Below, piece by piece: positions 40,752-48,384 of a DNA stretch of 64,000 bases. The notes under the pieces were generated by a model that had not been told where the DNA came from, did not search any database, and worked only from the letters and a program-made list of their open reading frames with translations. The DNA is from Pelagibacteraceae bacterium AG-414-E02 (GTDB lineage Bacteria > Pseudomonadota > Alphaproteobacteria > Pelagibacterales > Pelagibacteraceae), in contig QCLK01000002.1 in NCBI GenBank assembly GCA_003214615.1, positions 124,001 through 188,000 of the forward strand, given 5' to 3'. How positions within the stretch are numbered: the stretch's first letter is position 1; each line of letters starts with the position of its first letter. The position numbers and the translations under genes are program-made.

Positions 40752-41411
40752 ATGAATATAAAAAATTATAAAGTGAAAAAAATTTCATTAGTATTTTTGA
40801 TATTTTTTTTGTTTTCTGCAGCATGTTCAAATCCAATAGATCAAACAAAACAAAATGAACTTGTACAAAGTAATCAAATTAGAATTGGAATGGGTTGTCG
40901 AACTTTGACTGAAATGATCGGTGGCTATAGAGCTATAACGTATTTATATTTGGAAAAAAAGAACTTGCCTCAGAACTTGGCAAATAGTTATTTATTAATG
41001 TCTACTGCATCTAAAAGTGCTAATAAAAATTTTTTCTTATGTGAAAGAAAAAGGATTGATAATATTCGCATCAGACAAAGAATTAAAAAGCATATTTACG
41101 ACTATGACTTAATAAAAATATATAAGGACCCTAATGACATGATCAGATATGTATTAAGCGTATCTTCAGCGTATACTCGGATGCATATTTTATCGAGAGT
41201 AAATCTTATTGACTATAATTTAAGTCGTCCTGAAGTGAACGTGATTCTAGACGAAATTGTTGTAAAAGAAAGGAAGTTACTTGATGAGGAAGCTAAGAGG
41301 GCAGAAAAAATTTTAAAAGAAGAAATAAAAAAAGAAAAATTAAATGTGCCTGAGGATGAAGATCAAAAAATACTAAGGAAAAAAATATTAGAAGAAATAA
41401 ACAATCAATAA
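40752..41411 (+). CDS. Putative lipoprotein of unknown function
   Basis: A 219-residue protein with a lipoprotein signal peptide: basic MNIKNYKVKK, a hydrophobic core, and lipobox FSAAC with lipidated Cys at 25. The mature part is helical; residues 50-160 (GCRTLTEMIGGYRAITYLY, later YVLSVSSAYTRMHILSRV) are not recognised, and the end (about 165-219) is a charged Lys/Glu coiled coil. It is divergent from the small membrane protein gene and 19 bases upstream of the methyltransferase, so it may be co-transcribed with it. Function unknown. Confidence 0.55.
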   Translation: MNIKNYKVKKISLVFLIFFLFSAACSNPIDQTKQNELVQSNQIRIGMGCRTLTEMIGGYRAITYLYLEKKNLPQNLANSYLLMSTASKSANKNFFLCERKRIDNIRIRQRIKKHIYDYDLIKIYKDPNDMIRYVLSVSSAYTRMHILSRVNLIDYNLSRPEVNVILDEIVVKERKLLDEEAKRAEKILKEEIKKEKLNVPEDEDQKILRKKILEEINNQ

Positions 41412-41430
41412 GTAAGAAAAATAATTAAAT

Positions 41431-42537
41431 ATGGAGCTACAAGCCAAAAAAAAATCTTTATGGGGCACTTTTAAGAATGCCTATTTAAGGCAAAAGAATC
41501 TAAAAAAATTTTGGAATAAGCTAGATAAATCAAAATTGCCAAAAGATTTAATTGAGACATTCAATTTATATATAAACTCTCCCAGTTATAATTGGTCTTC
41601 AAAATTTTGGCGTCATGTAATGATGCTTCACTTAAATTTAATAGCAAGTGGAAAATATAAAAATTACGAAAACATAATGTCTAGACTTTATTTTACCTGG
41701 GTTGAAATGGAAGAAGATTTAATTAACAATTCTTGTAAGGAAATTCAAAATAATAAAATTGATCTAAAAGTGAATTTATTTAAAAAACAAGAAAATTTAA
41801 ATTGGACAGCTTCTATAAATCATAATTTAATTTTATTGCTTTTATATGAAAATATTAAATCAAAAAAAGTATTTAAATATTTAAATAAAATAAACAAAAA
41901 TAGCTCTATAGTTGAAAATTCTTTAAATATAAATGACTTAGAAATTACTCAAGATAATCTAAATTCATTAAGTGAATATGAAAAAATCGAAGATTTATTG
42001 GGCAACTTATCTTCAAGAAAAAAGAGATTTTTGGAGGTAGGAGCAGGTTCTGGTAGAACGGCTAAAGTTATATTGTCCATTAACGATGATGCGAAGTATG
42101 TTATTGCCGATTTGCCTCCAGCAATAGATGTTAGTTTTAAAAATATAAAAGCGAGTTTTCCAAATAAAAAAATAACAAAAGGTTTTAATCTTAATGAAAT
42201 GGATTTAAAAACAGCTTTCGAAAAAAATGATATTTTATTTATTTTTCCTCATCAAATTAAATTTTTTACAGAAAAAACATTTGATATATCTATTGCGATT
42301 GATTGCTTACATGAAATGGATAAAAAAATTGTTAAGGATTATATGTCCAGTTTTGAACAAGTATCCAAACTGTTATATTTTAAAGTTTGGGAATACGCGG
42401 GACTACCTTATTCCTTTTACCAACATTATTCAGTTCACAAAAAGGAAGATTATTTTATTAAAAATTCTTGGAAGGAGCATCTTAAAGAAAGATGCATTTA
42501 TCCTGCAAAATTCTTTCATCTTGGTTATGAATTTTGA
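41431..42537 (+). CDS. Putative sugar O-methyltransferase
   Basis: A 368-residue protein. The Rossmann SAM-binding motif is FLEVGAGSGRT at 200-210, followed by YVIADLPPAIDVSF, where the acidic residue ends the second strand, and AIDCLHEM in the third; the arrangement matches the putative sugar O-methyltransferase group found in polysaccharide loci. The N-terminal 190 residues are helical and carry WSSKFWRHVMMLH. Its neighbour downstream is another methyltransferase, supporting a role in capping or modifying a surface glycan. Target sugar and position are unknown. Confidence 0.7.
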   Translation: MELQAKKKSLWGTFKNAYLRQKNLKKFWNKLDKSKLPKDLIETFNLYINSPSYNWSSKFWRHVMMLHLNLIASGKYKNYENIMSRLYFTWVEMEEDLINNSCKEIQNNKIDLKVNLFKKQENLNWTASINHNLILLLLYENIKSKKVFKYLNKINKNSSIVENSLNINDLEITQDNLNSLSEYEKIEDLLGNLSSRKKRFLEVGAGSGRTAKVILSINDDAKYVIADLPPAIDVSFKNIKASFPNKKITKGFNLNEMDLKTAFEKNDILFIFPHQIKFFTEKTFDISIAIDCLHEMDKKIVKDYMSSFEQVSKLLYFKVWEYAGLPYSFYQHYSVHKKEDYFIKNSWKEHLKERCIYPAKFFHLGYEF

Positions 42538-42570
42538 ATAATTTATATTTAATGTTAGTTTAATTTTATC

Positions 42571-43296
42571 ATGTATTTAATTAAAACGTTTATAAAGTTT
42601 TTATCTTCTAAAATTTTAACTCTAAAGTTTTCAGAAAGACTTTCTCAAAATATAATTAGAAGAAATATTATCGCTCAGAAAAATCCTAAAATCGTTTCAA
42701 CTGCCGCTGGAAATCCAAAATCTTTTAAAATTAATTCTTGGAATGAAATATTAAGATATAAGGTTTGGAAAAAAATCCCCGAATATATTGATACTAGCAA
42801 AGATATTCTTTATTTAGAATTTGGTGTTTGGGAAGGGCATTCCATTAAATTCTTTGCAGAAAAATATAAAAGTAAAAATTCTGAGTTTTATGGTTTTGAT
42901 ACTTTTTATGGTTTTCCCGAAGATTGCCTAGATATGAAAAAAGGTCATTATTCTACTTCTGGAGATATACCTAAAACAAGCGACTCCAGAATTAAATTTA
43001 TTAAAGGACTTTTTCAGGAAACACTTACTGATTTTTTAGAAAAACTTGCAACAGAATCAAAAAAAAAAACAGTTCTGATTCATTTTGATGCACCTTTGCA
43101 CTCTGCTACTCTTTTTACTTTATTTAAATTAGATGAAAAATTTAAAAATTATTATTTTATTTTTGACCAATTTGGAACTGATGAATGCAGAGCTTTTAAT
43201 AGTTATAGTCAATCAACGATGAGAGAGTATGATTTATTTTTAGCAAGTATGTGGAATCGTGCCCCCGAAGTAGTTTTCGGCAAATTTAATAGTTAG
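42571..43296 (+). CDS. TylF/MycF-like class I methyltransferase
   Basis: A 241-residue protein. LYLEFGVWEGHS at 80-91 is the SAM loop of the TylF/MycF macrocin O-methyltransferase group, and FYGFDTFYGFPEDCLDM at 107-123 is its highly characteristic second block; later IHFDAPLHSAT provides the acidic metal site and QFGTDECRAF the third. Such enzymes methylate sugar hydroxyls in a metal-dependent way and are common in O-antigen and glycoconjugate clusters. It lies 33 bases after the other methyltransferase and converges on the ACP gene with 8 bases between them. Confidence 0.8.
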   Translation: MYLIKTFIKFLSSKILTLKFSERLSQNIIRRNIIAQKNPKIVSTAAGNPKSFKINSWNEILRYKVWKKIPEYIDTSKDILYLEFGVWEGHSIKFFAEKYKSKNSEFYGFDTFYGFPEDCLDMKKGHYSTSGDIPKTSDSRIKFIKGLFQETLTDFLEKLATESKKKTVLIHFDAPLHSATLFTLFKLDEKFKNYYFIFDQFGTDECRAFNSYSQSTMREYDLFLASMWNRAPEVVFGKFNS

Positions 43297-43304
43297 TTTT
43301 TAAT

Positions 43305-43568
43305 TTAACTTTCTAAAATTGAAACAAGATCTTTTATATTTAACTTTTCTTTTTTTTCAAGAAAAACTTTATCCATCAGATTTATTTTTATATTTAGATC
43401 TTTAAGAAGTTTCTTTTCTAATAACATCAAAAAATTAACAATAGCCATGGAGTCCAAAGTGCTGTTCTGGCCAATTAATTCAAAATCATCTATATTTTGA
43501 ATTTTAAATTTGTCTTGGGATTTATTGAATTCTTTTATTGAACTATCAACCGCTTCTTTAATATCCAT
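43305..43568 (-). CDS. Acyl carrier protein-like protein (second copy)
   Basis: An 87-residue carrier-protein-like product. STLDSMAIVNFLMLLEKKLL at residues 36-55 holds S40 in the D-S-M context expected for phosphopantetheine attachment, and it aligns well with the other carrier at 6390-6665 (ESIDIVNLFVNLEKNL). It is two bases downstream of the GNAT gene on the same strand. Unlike the first copy, no FkbH-like loader is adjacent, so it may be loaded by another enzyme or share that one. Not the housekeeping fatty-acid ACP judging by context. Confidence 0.72.
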   Translation of the reverse strand: MDIKEAVDSSIKEFNKSQDKFKIQNIDDFELIGQNSTLDSMAIVNFLMLLEKKLLKDLNIKINLMDKVFLEKKEKLNIKDLVSILES

Positions 43569-43570
43569 GT

Positions 43571-44650
43571 TTACAAACTAAATATTGCATCTCCATCTGT
43601 CAATGATAAGTCCAACATAGTTTCATTATTAAATAGGATATTTTCTATTTCAGGATTTGAATTTTTAACAAGAAAGCTAAAGTTGTTAATTTTTTTATCT
43701 ACAAAACCTATTTTTTTAAACAAATTTTTTTTATATTTATTAAAGCCAATAACATCTACCAGATCACAATTTAATTTTTTTGAAATTAAAATACACTTCT
43801 TTATCATCTCACTTATTTTAAGTTCATCTTCATTAATAAATGATAACTCTACCACAGTTGATTTTTTCAACTTGTAATTTTTTTCATAGTTAACAACAAA
43901 AACTAAAAATCCCGTAAGTTTATGGCTATCATAATTTTTAATAACCCATAAATTGTCTGTATTTATTAGTCTTGCGTATTTCCAATTGAGCCACTCACAA
44001 TCTTTCGAAGAATACAAAATTTCTTTTTTTTTTAAATTATTATTGAAATCATCAAAATCTGAACCAAAATTATTACTTATACTGAAATTATTACTTATTC
44101 CTAAATCGGTTTTTTTAAATAAAATATTTTTAAAACTTTTTATATCTTCGATTAGACTTTTGTTAAAAGAAAATTTTTTTATATAATTAATTATGATTTT
44201 TCTTTTATTTAGCATGTAGACCATTCTATTAAAATATTCGTATTGTGAAATTTTTTTAGCTTTAAATGCTTCCATCACCTTTTCCGAAATTTCATTTGCT
44301 GTATTGGTAATATAGAGATCTATGTTTTTTTGATTAAGAAATTTTGATCTAATGTCTAGGGCAAATGACCTATATTTATTATCAATGACCCAATTACCAC
44401 AAATAGCTGCTAAATAATTTCTATTTTTGTAATAAAAGGTAAACGGTATATTATGTATAAGCCCAACTATCTCATTTTTTGGATCTACTAATTTCCAACC
44501 AATTGTCCAATCTTTTTGTGATTTAATTATAAATGGATTTTTTCCCCATATACTAGTCCAATCATTTTTTTTTAGTACATCTAGTTTATATTTTTTTGAA
44601 AGATTTTTAACTTGCTCATAATCCTCAAGTGTCAATTTTTCCAAATTCAT
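43571..44650 (-). CDS. GNAT-fold acyltransferase paired with an ACP
   Basis: A 359-residue protein resembling the two-lobed N-acyltransferases of glycan clusters. It begins LEKLTLEDYEQVKNLSKKYK and has WTIGWKLVDPKNEIVGLIHN, a beta-hairpin/acceptor region typical of the first GNAT lobe, then GNWVIDNKYRSFALDIRSKF, where the cofactor loop is expected; the last residues are LSLTDGDAIF, echoing the tail of the 2673-3770 protein. It starts only 32 bases after the initiator tRNA's 3' end on the same strand, so it may be read through from rpsU-tRNA. The next gene encodes an ACP-like protein, two bases away. Confidence 0.6.
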   Translation of the reverse strand: MNLEKLTLEDYEQVKNLSKKYKLDVLKKNDWTSIWGKNPFIIKSQKDWTIGWKLVDPKNEIVGLIHNIPFTFYYKNRNYLAAICGNWVIDNKYRSFALDIRSKFLNQKNIDLYITNTANEISEKVMEAFKAKKISQYEYFNRMVYMLNKRKIIINYIKKFSFNKSLIEDIKSFKNILFKKTDLGISNNFSISNNFGSDFDDFNNNLKKKEILYSSKDCEWLNWKYARLINTDNLWVIKNYDSHKLTGFLVFVVNYEKNYKLKKSTVVELSFINEDELKISEMIKKCILISKKLNCDLVDVIGFNKYKKNLFKKIGFVDKKINNFSFLVKNSNPEIENILFNNETMLDLSLTDGDAIFSL

Positions 44651-44682
44651 AAGATATTTAATATATATTTATACTTAAATTT

Positions 44683-44759
<77 letters not shown>

Positions 44760-44768
44760 ATAATGTTT

Positions 44769-44798
44769 ATTTTAAATAAATTTTATATCCTAAAGCAA
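44769..44798 (-). promoter_or_regulatory. Possible promoter of the initiator tRNA
   Basis: Reading the minus strand, TTGCTT (44798-44793) and TAAAAT (44774-44769) are separated by 18 bases, ending 9 bases before the mature 5' end. The -35 match is weak, so read-through from rpsU is an alternative. Confidence 0.3.
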
Positions 44799-44802
44799 AA
44801 AA

Positions 44803-44997
44803 TTAATAGTTATTTTTCATTCTTTGAATTTTTCTTGATCTTTTAATATTTTCTTGCTTTTCTCTCTTTTTTCTTTCTGAAGGTTTTTCGTAATTGCTTT
44901 TGATTTTTAAAATTTTAAAAAAACCTTCTCTTTGAAGCTTTCTTTTTAAAATTTTTAAAGCTTGATCAACATTGTTATCTTTTACCTCTATTTTAAT
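44803..44997 (-). CDS. rpsU: 30S ribosomal protein S21, apparent AUU start
   Basis: A 64-residue basic protein. The product is clearly S21: KIEVKDNNVDQALKILKRKL, then QREGFFKILKIKSNYEKPSE and RKKREKQE, with the family's NNVDQAL and YEKPSER blocks. In frame there is no ATG, GTG or TTG between the upstream TAG and the conserved start. The codon placed like an initiator is ATT at 44997-44995, five bases after a perfect AGGAGG (45008-45003 on the minus strand), giving M-KIEVKDN, exactly the expected N-terminus. AUU starts are known for infC, where they allow control by IF3. It lies between purE and tRNA-fMet. Confidence 0.85.
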   Translation of the reverse strand: MKIEVKDNNVDQALKILKRKLQREGFFKILKIKSNYEKPSERKKREKQENIKRSRKIQRMKNNY

Positions 44998-45002
44998 AAC
45001 TA

Positions 45003-45008
45003 CCTCCT
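45003..45008 (-). promoter_or_regulatory. Perfect Shine-Dalgarno AGGAGG of rpsU
   Basis: On the minus strand AGGAGG is followed by five bases and then the ATT codon that begins the S21 reading frame. The UAG immediately upstream in frame overlaps this site, so the start cannot lie further upstream. This site is what decides the noncanonical start. Confidence 0.8.
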
Positions 45009-45058
45009 AGTTTAAAGTGGACTAAGTATCATTAATAAAAAAGATTGTCTAGCAAGAA

Positions 45059-45541
45059 CTAAAAGGGTTTTTTTGGTACCTTTTTCTCAAAATTTTTTCT
45101 GTAAATTAAGAGTCTTTTATGAATTTTTTCGTACCTTGTAGACAAAATTGAAACTGCCAATAAAGCAGCGTTTATTGCTCCAGCTTTTCCAATAGCAAGA
45201 GTTCCAACAGGTATCCCGCTTGGCATTTGAACTGTCGAAAGTAAACTGTCTAAGCCTTTTAACTTACTTTCTGTTGGCACCCCAAGCACGGGCAATGTAG
45301 TCAAAGAAGCTGTAACCCCAGCTAAGTGTGCAGACATTCCCGCTGCAGCAATTATTACTTCCATTTTATTTTTTTCAGCTTCTTTAAGAAATTTGTGTAA
45401 TCTTTTTGGTGTTCTGTGAGCAGATATAACTCTTACATCATGTTTAATTTTAAATTTTTTTAAAGTGTCGCTGCAATGTTCCATGACACCATTCCAATCA
45501 GATTTGCTACCCATTATTATACCTACTAAACTTTTTGACAT
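45059..45541 (-). CDS. purE: N5-carboxyaminoimidazole ribonucleotide mutase PurE
   Basis: A 160-residue class I PurE that rearranges N5-CAIR to CAIR in purine synthesis. Conserved parts are GIIMGSKSDWNGVMEHC at 7-23, the SAHRTP loop near 40-45 that binds the phosphate, and IIAAAGMSAHLAGV with the catalytic His, followed by LPVLGVP and LLSTVQMPSGIPVGTLAIGK (two blocks). The usual partner purK, which makes N5-CAIR, is not beside it. It is the last gene of the minus-strand run, 26 bases after the regulator gene. Confidence 0.95.
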   Translation of the reverse strand: MSKSLVGIIMGSKSDWNGVMEHCSDTLKKFKIKHDVRVISAHRTPKRLHKFLKEAEKNKMEVIIAAAGMSAHLAGVTASLTTLPVLGVPTESKLKGLDSLLSTVQMPSGIPVGTLAIGKAGAINAALLAVSILSTRYEKIHKRLLIYRKNFEKKVPKKPF

Positions 45542-45567
45542 AATGTTTTTATTTATAACAATTTTTT

Positions 45568-46134
45568 TTAAGACTCTATTTTTTGATTCTCTTTTTCTTT
45601 CTTTTTTCTTGCAATTCTTCTTTCAGCTTTTTCGTTAGCTTTTATAATATCAAATTGAGAGCATAAATTAGAAGCAACGGGGTCTTTTTGTATTAAATTT
45701 GAGGAGTTCCAATATTTATTATTTTTAATCAAAGTAACTGTATTTTTTGTGCTACCGATAAGTTTTCCTATTTGTCCATCTGAGAGCTGAGGATAATTTT
45801 TAATTAGCCACAGGGCAGCATTGGGCCTATCTTGTCTTTTTGATAACGGGATATATTTCTGTACTTTTTTTTCTTCTTTTATATCTATGGTTTTTTTTGT
45901 TATTACAAGAGGCTTACTAGTATCATTTGAACAAGCTTCTATTTCTTCTCTGGTTAATTGACCTGCTAAAATTGGATTATATGCTTTTATTCCTTTAGCC
46001 ACATCACCATCAGCAATACCTTTAACTTCAAGTTCATGAAGGTCACAAAAATCAGCAATTTGTTTAAAACTTATTTTTGTATTTTCAACGAGCCAAACAG
46101 CGGTCGCCTTTGGCATAAAAGGTTTTTCTTTCAT
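45568..46134 (-). CDS. trcR: TrcR (DUF1013) cell-cycle transcriptional regulator
   Basis: A 188-residue protein of the alphaproteobacteria-specific DUF1013 family; the Caulobacter member TrcR associates with RNA polymerase and supports cell-cycle gene expression. Two helix-turn-helix-like repeats are visible: MPKATAVWLVENTKISFKQI with ADFCDLHELEVKGIADG, and RPNAALWLIKNYPQLSDGQI with GKLIGSTKNTVTLIKNN. The C-terminus is a charged helix ending in KKKEKENQKI. It lies two bases after rpmE on the same strand, so a ribosomal-protein transcript may carry it. Family assignment is firm; the role here is from the family. Confidence 0.88.
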   Translation of the reverse strand: MKEKPFMPKATAVWLVENTKISFKQIADFCDLHELEVKGIADGDVAKGIKAYNPILAGQLTREEIEACSNDTSKPLVITKKTIDIKEEKKVQKYIPLSKRQDRPNAALWLIKNYPQLSDGQIGKLIGSTKNTVTLIKNNKYWNSSNLIQKDPVASNLCSQFDIIKANEKAERRIARKKKEKENQKIES

Positions 46135-46136
46135 TA

Positions 46137-46367
46137 TTATTTTTTAGTTTCAGAACGCAAATTTTTAAATTTTTTGAAAAATTTACTTACTCTGCCTTTA
46201 TCCAAAACCTTTTGATTTCCACCTGTCCAAGCAGCATGTGATTTTGGGTCAATTTCAAGTTTTAATGTTTCACCTTCTTTACCCCAGGTTGACATAGTTT
46301 CAAAATGACTACCATCGGTCATTACAACCTTAATTTTATGATAATTTGGATGTGTATTTTTTTTCAT
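46137..46367 (-). CDS. rpmE: 50S ribosomal protein L31
   Basis: A 76-residue ribosomal protein. The frame opens at 46406, but L31 proteins begin MKKxxHPxY, so the ATG at 46367 is used. Features are [47 protein letters not shown] and the C-terminal [12 protein letters not shown]. The CxxC zinc-binding motifs of the C+ form are absent, so this is a zinc-independent type. It lies 50 bases downstream of suhB, the largest gap in this run, and two bases before trcR. Confidence 0.95.
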   Translation of the reverse strand: MKKNTHPNYHKIKVVMTDGSHFETMSTWGKEGETLKLEIDPKSHAAWTGGNQKVLDKGRVSKFFKKFKNLRSETKK

Positions 46368-46417
46368 ATCGGACCATTTAATATAATAAAACAAAATAAT
46401 TAACAACAGTAAATTAA

Positions 46418-47203
46418 CTACTTTAAAATCTCAATCATTTCTCTATTAATTTTGGAATTGCCAGCCAAAAGAGTTTTATTTTGATTGTATTTATTTTCTC
46501 CGTTAAAATCAGTTACATATCCTCCGGCTTCTCTAACAAGGATTATTCCAGCAGCAATATCCCAATAATTTAAATCTCTTGACCAAAAACCATCACATCT
46601 TCCCGCAGCGACATATGCCATATCTAATGAACCGCTACCAAATTTTCTTATGGGAATACCTACTTTTAATGAAAATTTTTTGTATTCTTTAAAAGTTAAT
46701 TCTCTATTTTCAGAATCATATCTAGGACCTCCAGAAAAAATAATACAATCTTTCAAATCTGATCTAGAAGAGACTCTCATACGCTGATTATTTATATAAG
46801 ATCCATTACCCTTCTCAGCGGTAAACATTTCATCTTTGATAGGATCATAAACTATCCCGCAAATTATTTCTTTATCATGCTCTAGACCTATGGATATTGC
46901 AAAATGAGGTATTCCATGTAGAAAGTTTGAAGTTCCATCAATGGGATCAATAATCCATCTAAAAGACTCATCGTTATTTATTTCTCCGATTTCTTCACTT
47001 AAAATTGAATAATTCGGTCTTGCTTTTTGAAGCTCTTCAATCAAAATTTTTTCTACCTTTTTATCAGAGGCTGTTACAAAATCTCCTGGTCCTTTAAGAG
47101 AGACCTGCAGTTTTTCAATTTCTCCAAAATCTCTTATTAAAGTTTTGGCAGCTTTCCTGCATACTTTAATCATTACGTTTATATTTGCGGAAGTAAGTTT
47201 CAT
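46418..47203 (-). CDS. suhB: Inositol-1-monophosphatase family protein SuhB
   Basis: A 261-residue Mg-dependent phosphatase. The three metal-binding blocks are [11 protein letters not shown] (Glu), [20 protein letters not shown] (two Asp and the GT), and [16 protein letters not shown] (Asp near the C-terminus). Family members hydrolyse inositol-1-phosphate and related sugar phosphates, and SuhB also binds the rRNA antitermination complex in E. coli. It begins directly after the efp stop and belongs to the same minus-strand transcript. Confidence 0.93.
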   Translation of the reverse strand: MKLTSANINVMIKVCRKAAKTLIRDFGEIEKLQVSLKGPGDFVTASDKKVEKILIEELQKARPNYSILSEEIGEINNDESFRWIIDPIDGTSNFLHGIPHFAISIGLEHDKEIICGIVYDPIKDEMFTAEKGNGSYINNQRMRVSSRSDLKDCIIFSGGPRYDSENRELTFKEYKKFSLKVGIPIRKFGSGSLDMAYVAAGRCDGFWSRDLNYWDIAAGIILVREAGGYVTDFNGENKYNQNKTLLAGNSKINREMIEILK

Positions 47204-47767
47204 TTATTTAATTTTTTTTATGTATTCCAAAGTTCTTGTATCCAATAAAATTTTATCTTCAGAATTAATAAATGGCGGAACCATAATATTTATTCCATTT
47301 TCAAGAGTTGCAGGTTTATAGGAAGATGAAGCGGTTTGACCTTTGATAGCAGCGTCTGTAGTAACAATTTTTAGCTCAATGGATAATGGTAGATCAACAG
47401 CTAAAGCTTGATCATCGTAAAACTGTACATTCACCTCCATATTTTCTTTTAGTAGTTTACTTTTTTCTCCCAGCAAAGATTTACTGATTTGAATTTGTTC
47501 AAAATTAGCTTGATCCATAAAATGGCAATTTTCTTTATCTTCATATAAAAAATTAAATTTTTTATCTTCTAAGATAGCCCTTTCGATTGTATCGCTTGAT
47601 CTAAATCTTTCATTTAATTTTGTTCCCCTTTTTATGCTTTTTAATTCTAGCTGATTAAACGCACCACCTTTTCCAGGTTTTACATGTTGAGCTTTTACAA
47701 CTGACCATAAATCATCTTTATGTTCAATTATCATTCCTGGTTTAATTTCATTTCCTGATATTTTCAT
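47204..47767 (-). CDS. efp: Translation elongation factor P
   Basis: A 187-residue EF-P that rescues ribosomes stalled on consecutive prolines. The N-terminal KOW-like domain has MKISGNEIKPGMIIEHKDDL and the tip HVKPGKGGAFNQLELKSI, where the Lys between glycines (KPG-K-GG) is the residue usually lysylated by EpmA. Two OB-fold domains follow, ending in VPPFINSEDKILLDTRTLEY. Modification genes are not visible here. It sits between thiE (two bases) and suhB (no gap). Confidence 0.96.
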   Translation of the reverse strand: MKISGNEIKPGMIIEHKDDLWSVVKAQHVKPGKGGAFNQLELKSIKRGTKLNERFRSSDTIERAILEDKKFNFLYEDKENCHFMDQANFEQIQISKSLLGEKSKLLKENMEVNVQFYDDQALAVDLPLSIELKIVTTDAAIKGQTASSSYKPATLENGINIMVPPFINSEDKILLDTRTLEYIKKIK

Positions 47768-47769
47768 TT

Positions 47770-48378
47770 TTATTTAAATTTTTTTATTGCTGAAACAGGA
47801 TCCAATTTTTTGTTATTCCAAACATAATTGGAGCAAGCAATAAAATTCGCTCCATTGGACAAAATTTTTTTATAATTAGAACTATTAATTCCACCTATTG
47901 CAACGGTGGGCATATTAATTTTTTTTTTAGTCCAACGCAATATTTCTAAGTTGGCTCTAAAGTTAGTTTTTTTTGTTGAAGATTTGAAAAAAGATCCAAA
48001 GGCAACATAATTTGCTCCATTTTTTTTTGCTTTAAGAGCTAATTTTTTTGAGTTATGACAAGTTATTCCAATAATTTTATTTTTACCTAAAATTTTTCTA
48101 CTATTAATAAAATTCATATCTTTTTGACCAATATGACATCCATCAGCACCAACCTTTTTTGCTAAAAGTGGCTTGTCGTTGATCAGAAATTTAACATTGT
48201 TTTTTTTAACTATTTTTTTAACTTTTTTGGATATTTTAAATAAGTTTGAATTAGATATGTTTTTTAATCTTAACTGAAAATATTTTACTTTATTAGTTTT
48301 TAATACATCATTAAGATCTTTATAAAACTTCGCTCCCCTTATTTTTTGAGGAGATATCAAGTAAATATATTTTTTCAA
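47770..48378 (-). CDS. thiE: Thiamine-phosphate synthase ThiE
   Basis: A 202-residue TIM-barrel enzyme that couples the HMP and thiazole moieties of thiamine. It has the start YLISPQKIRGAKFYKDL, FQLRLKN, the diphosphate loop FLINDKPLLAKKVGADGCHI, GQKD, IIGITCHN, NYVAFGSFFKSSTK, and the phosphate-binding PTVAIGGINSSN with GANFIACS. It lies alone, without thiC or other thiamine genes nearby. This fits SAR11 thiamine biology, where thiC is missing and HMP is imported, but the window alone does not prove it. Confidence 0.88.
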   Translation of the reverse strand: MKKYIYLISPQKIRGAKFYKDLNDVLKTNKVKYFQLRLKNISNSNLFKISKKVKKIVKKNNVKFLINDKPLLAKKVGADGCHIGQKDMNFINSRKILGKNKIIGITCHNSKKLALKAKKNGANYVAFGSFFKSSTKKTNFRANLEILRWTKKKINMPTVAIGGINSSNYKKILSNGANFIACSNYVWNNKKLDPVSAIKKFK

Positions 48379-48384
48379 TTTAAA

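Noticed and set aside
42227-42541. Second plus-strand frame overlapping the end of the sugar methyltransferase
   Set aside because: The methyltransferase frame continues normally to its stop, and the overlapping frame is Lys/Leu/Ile-rich noise.
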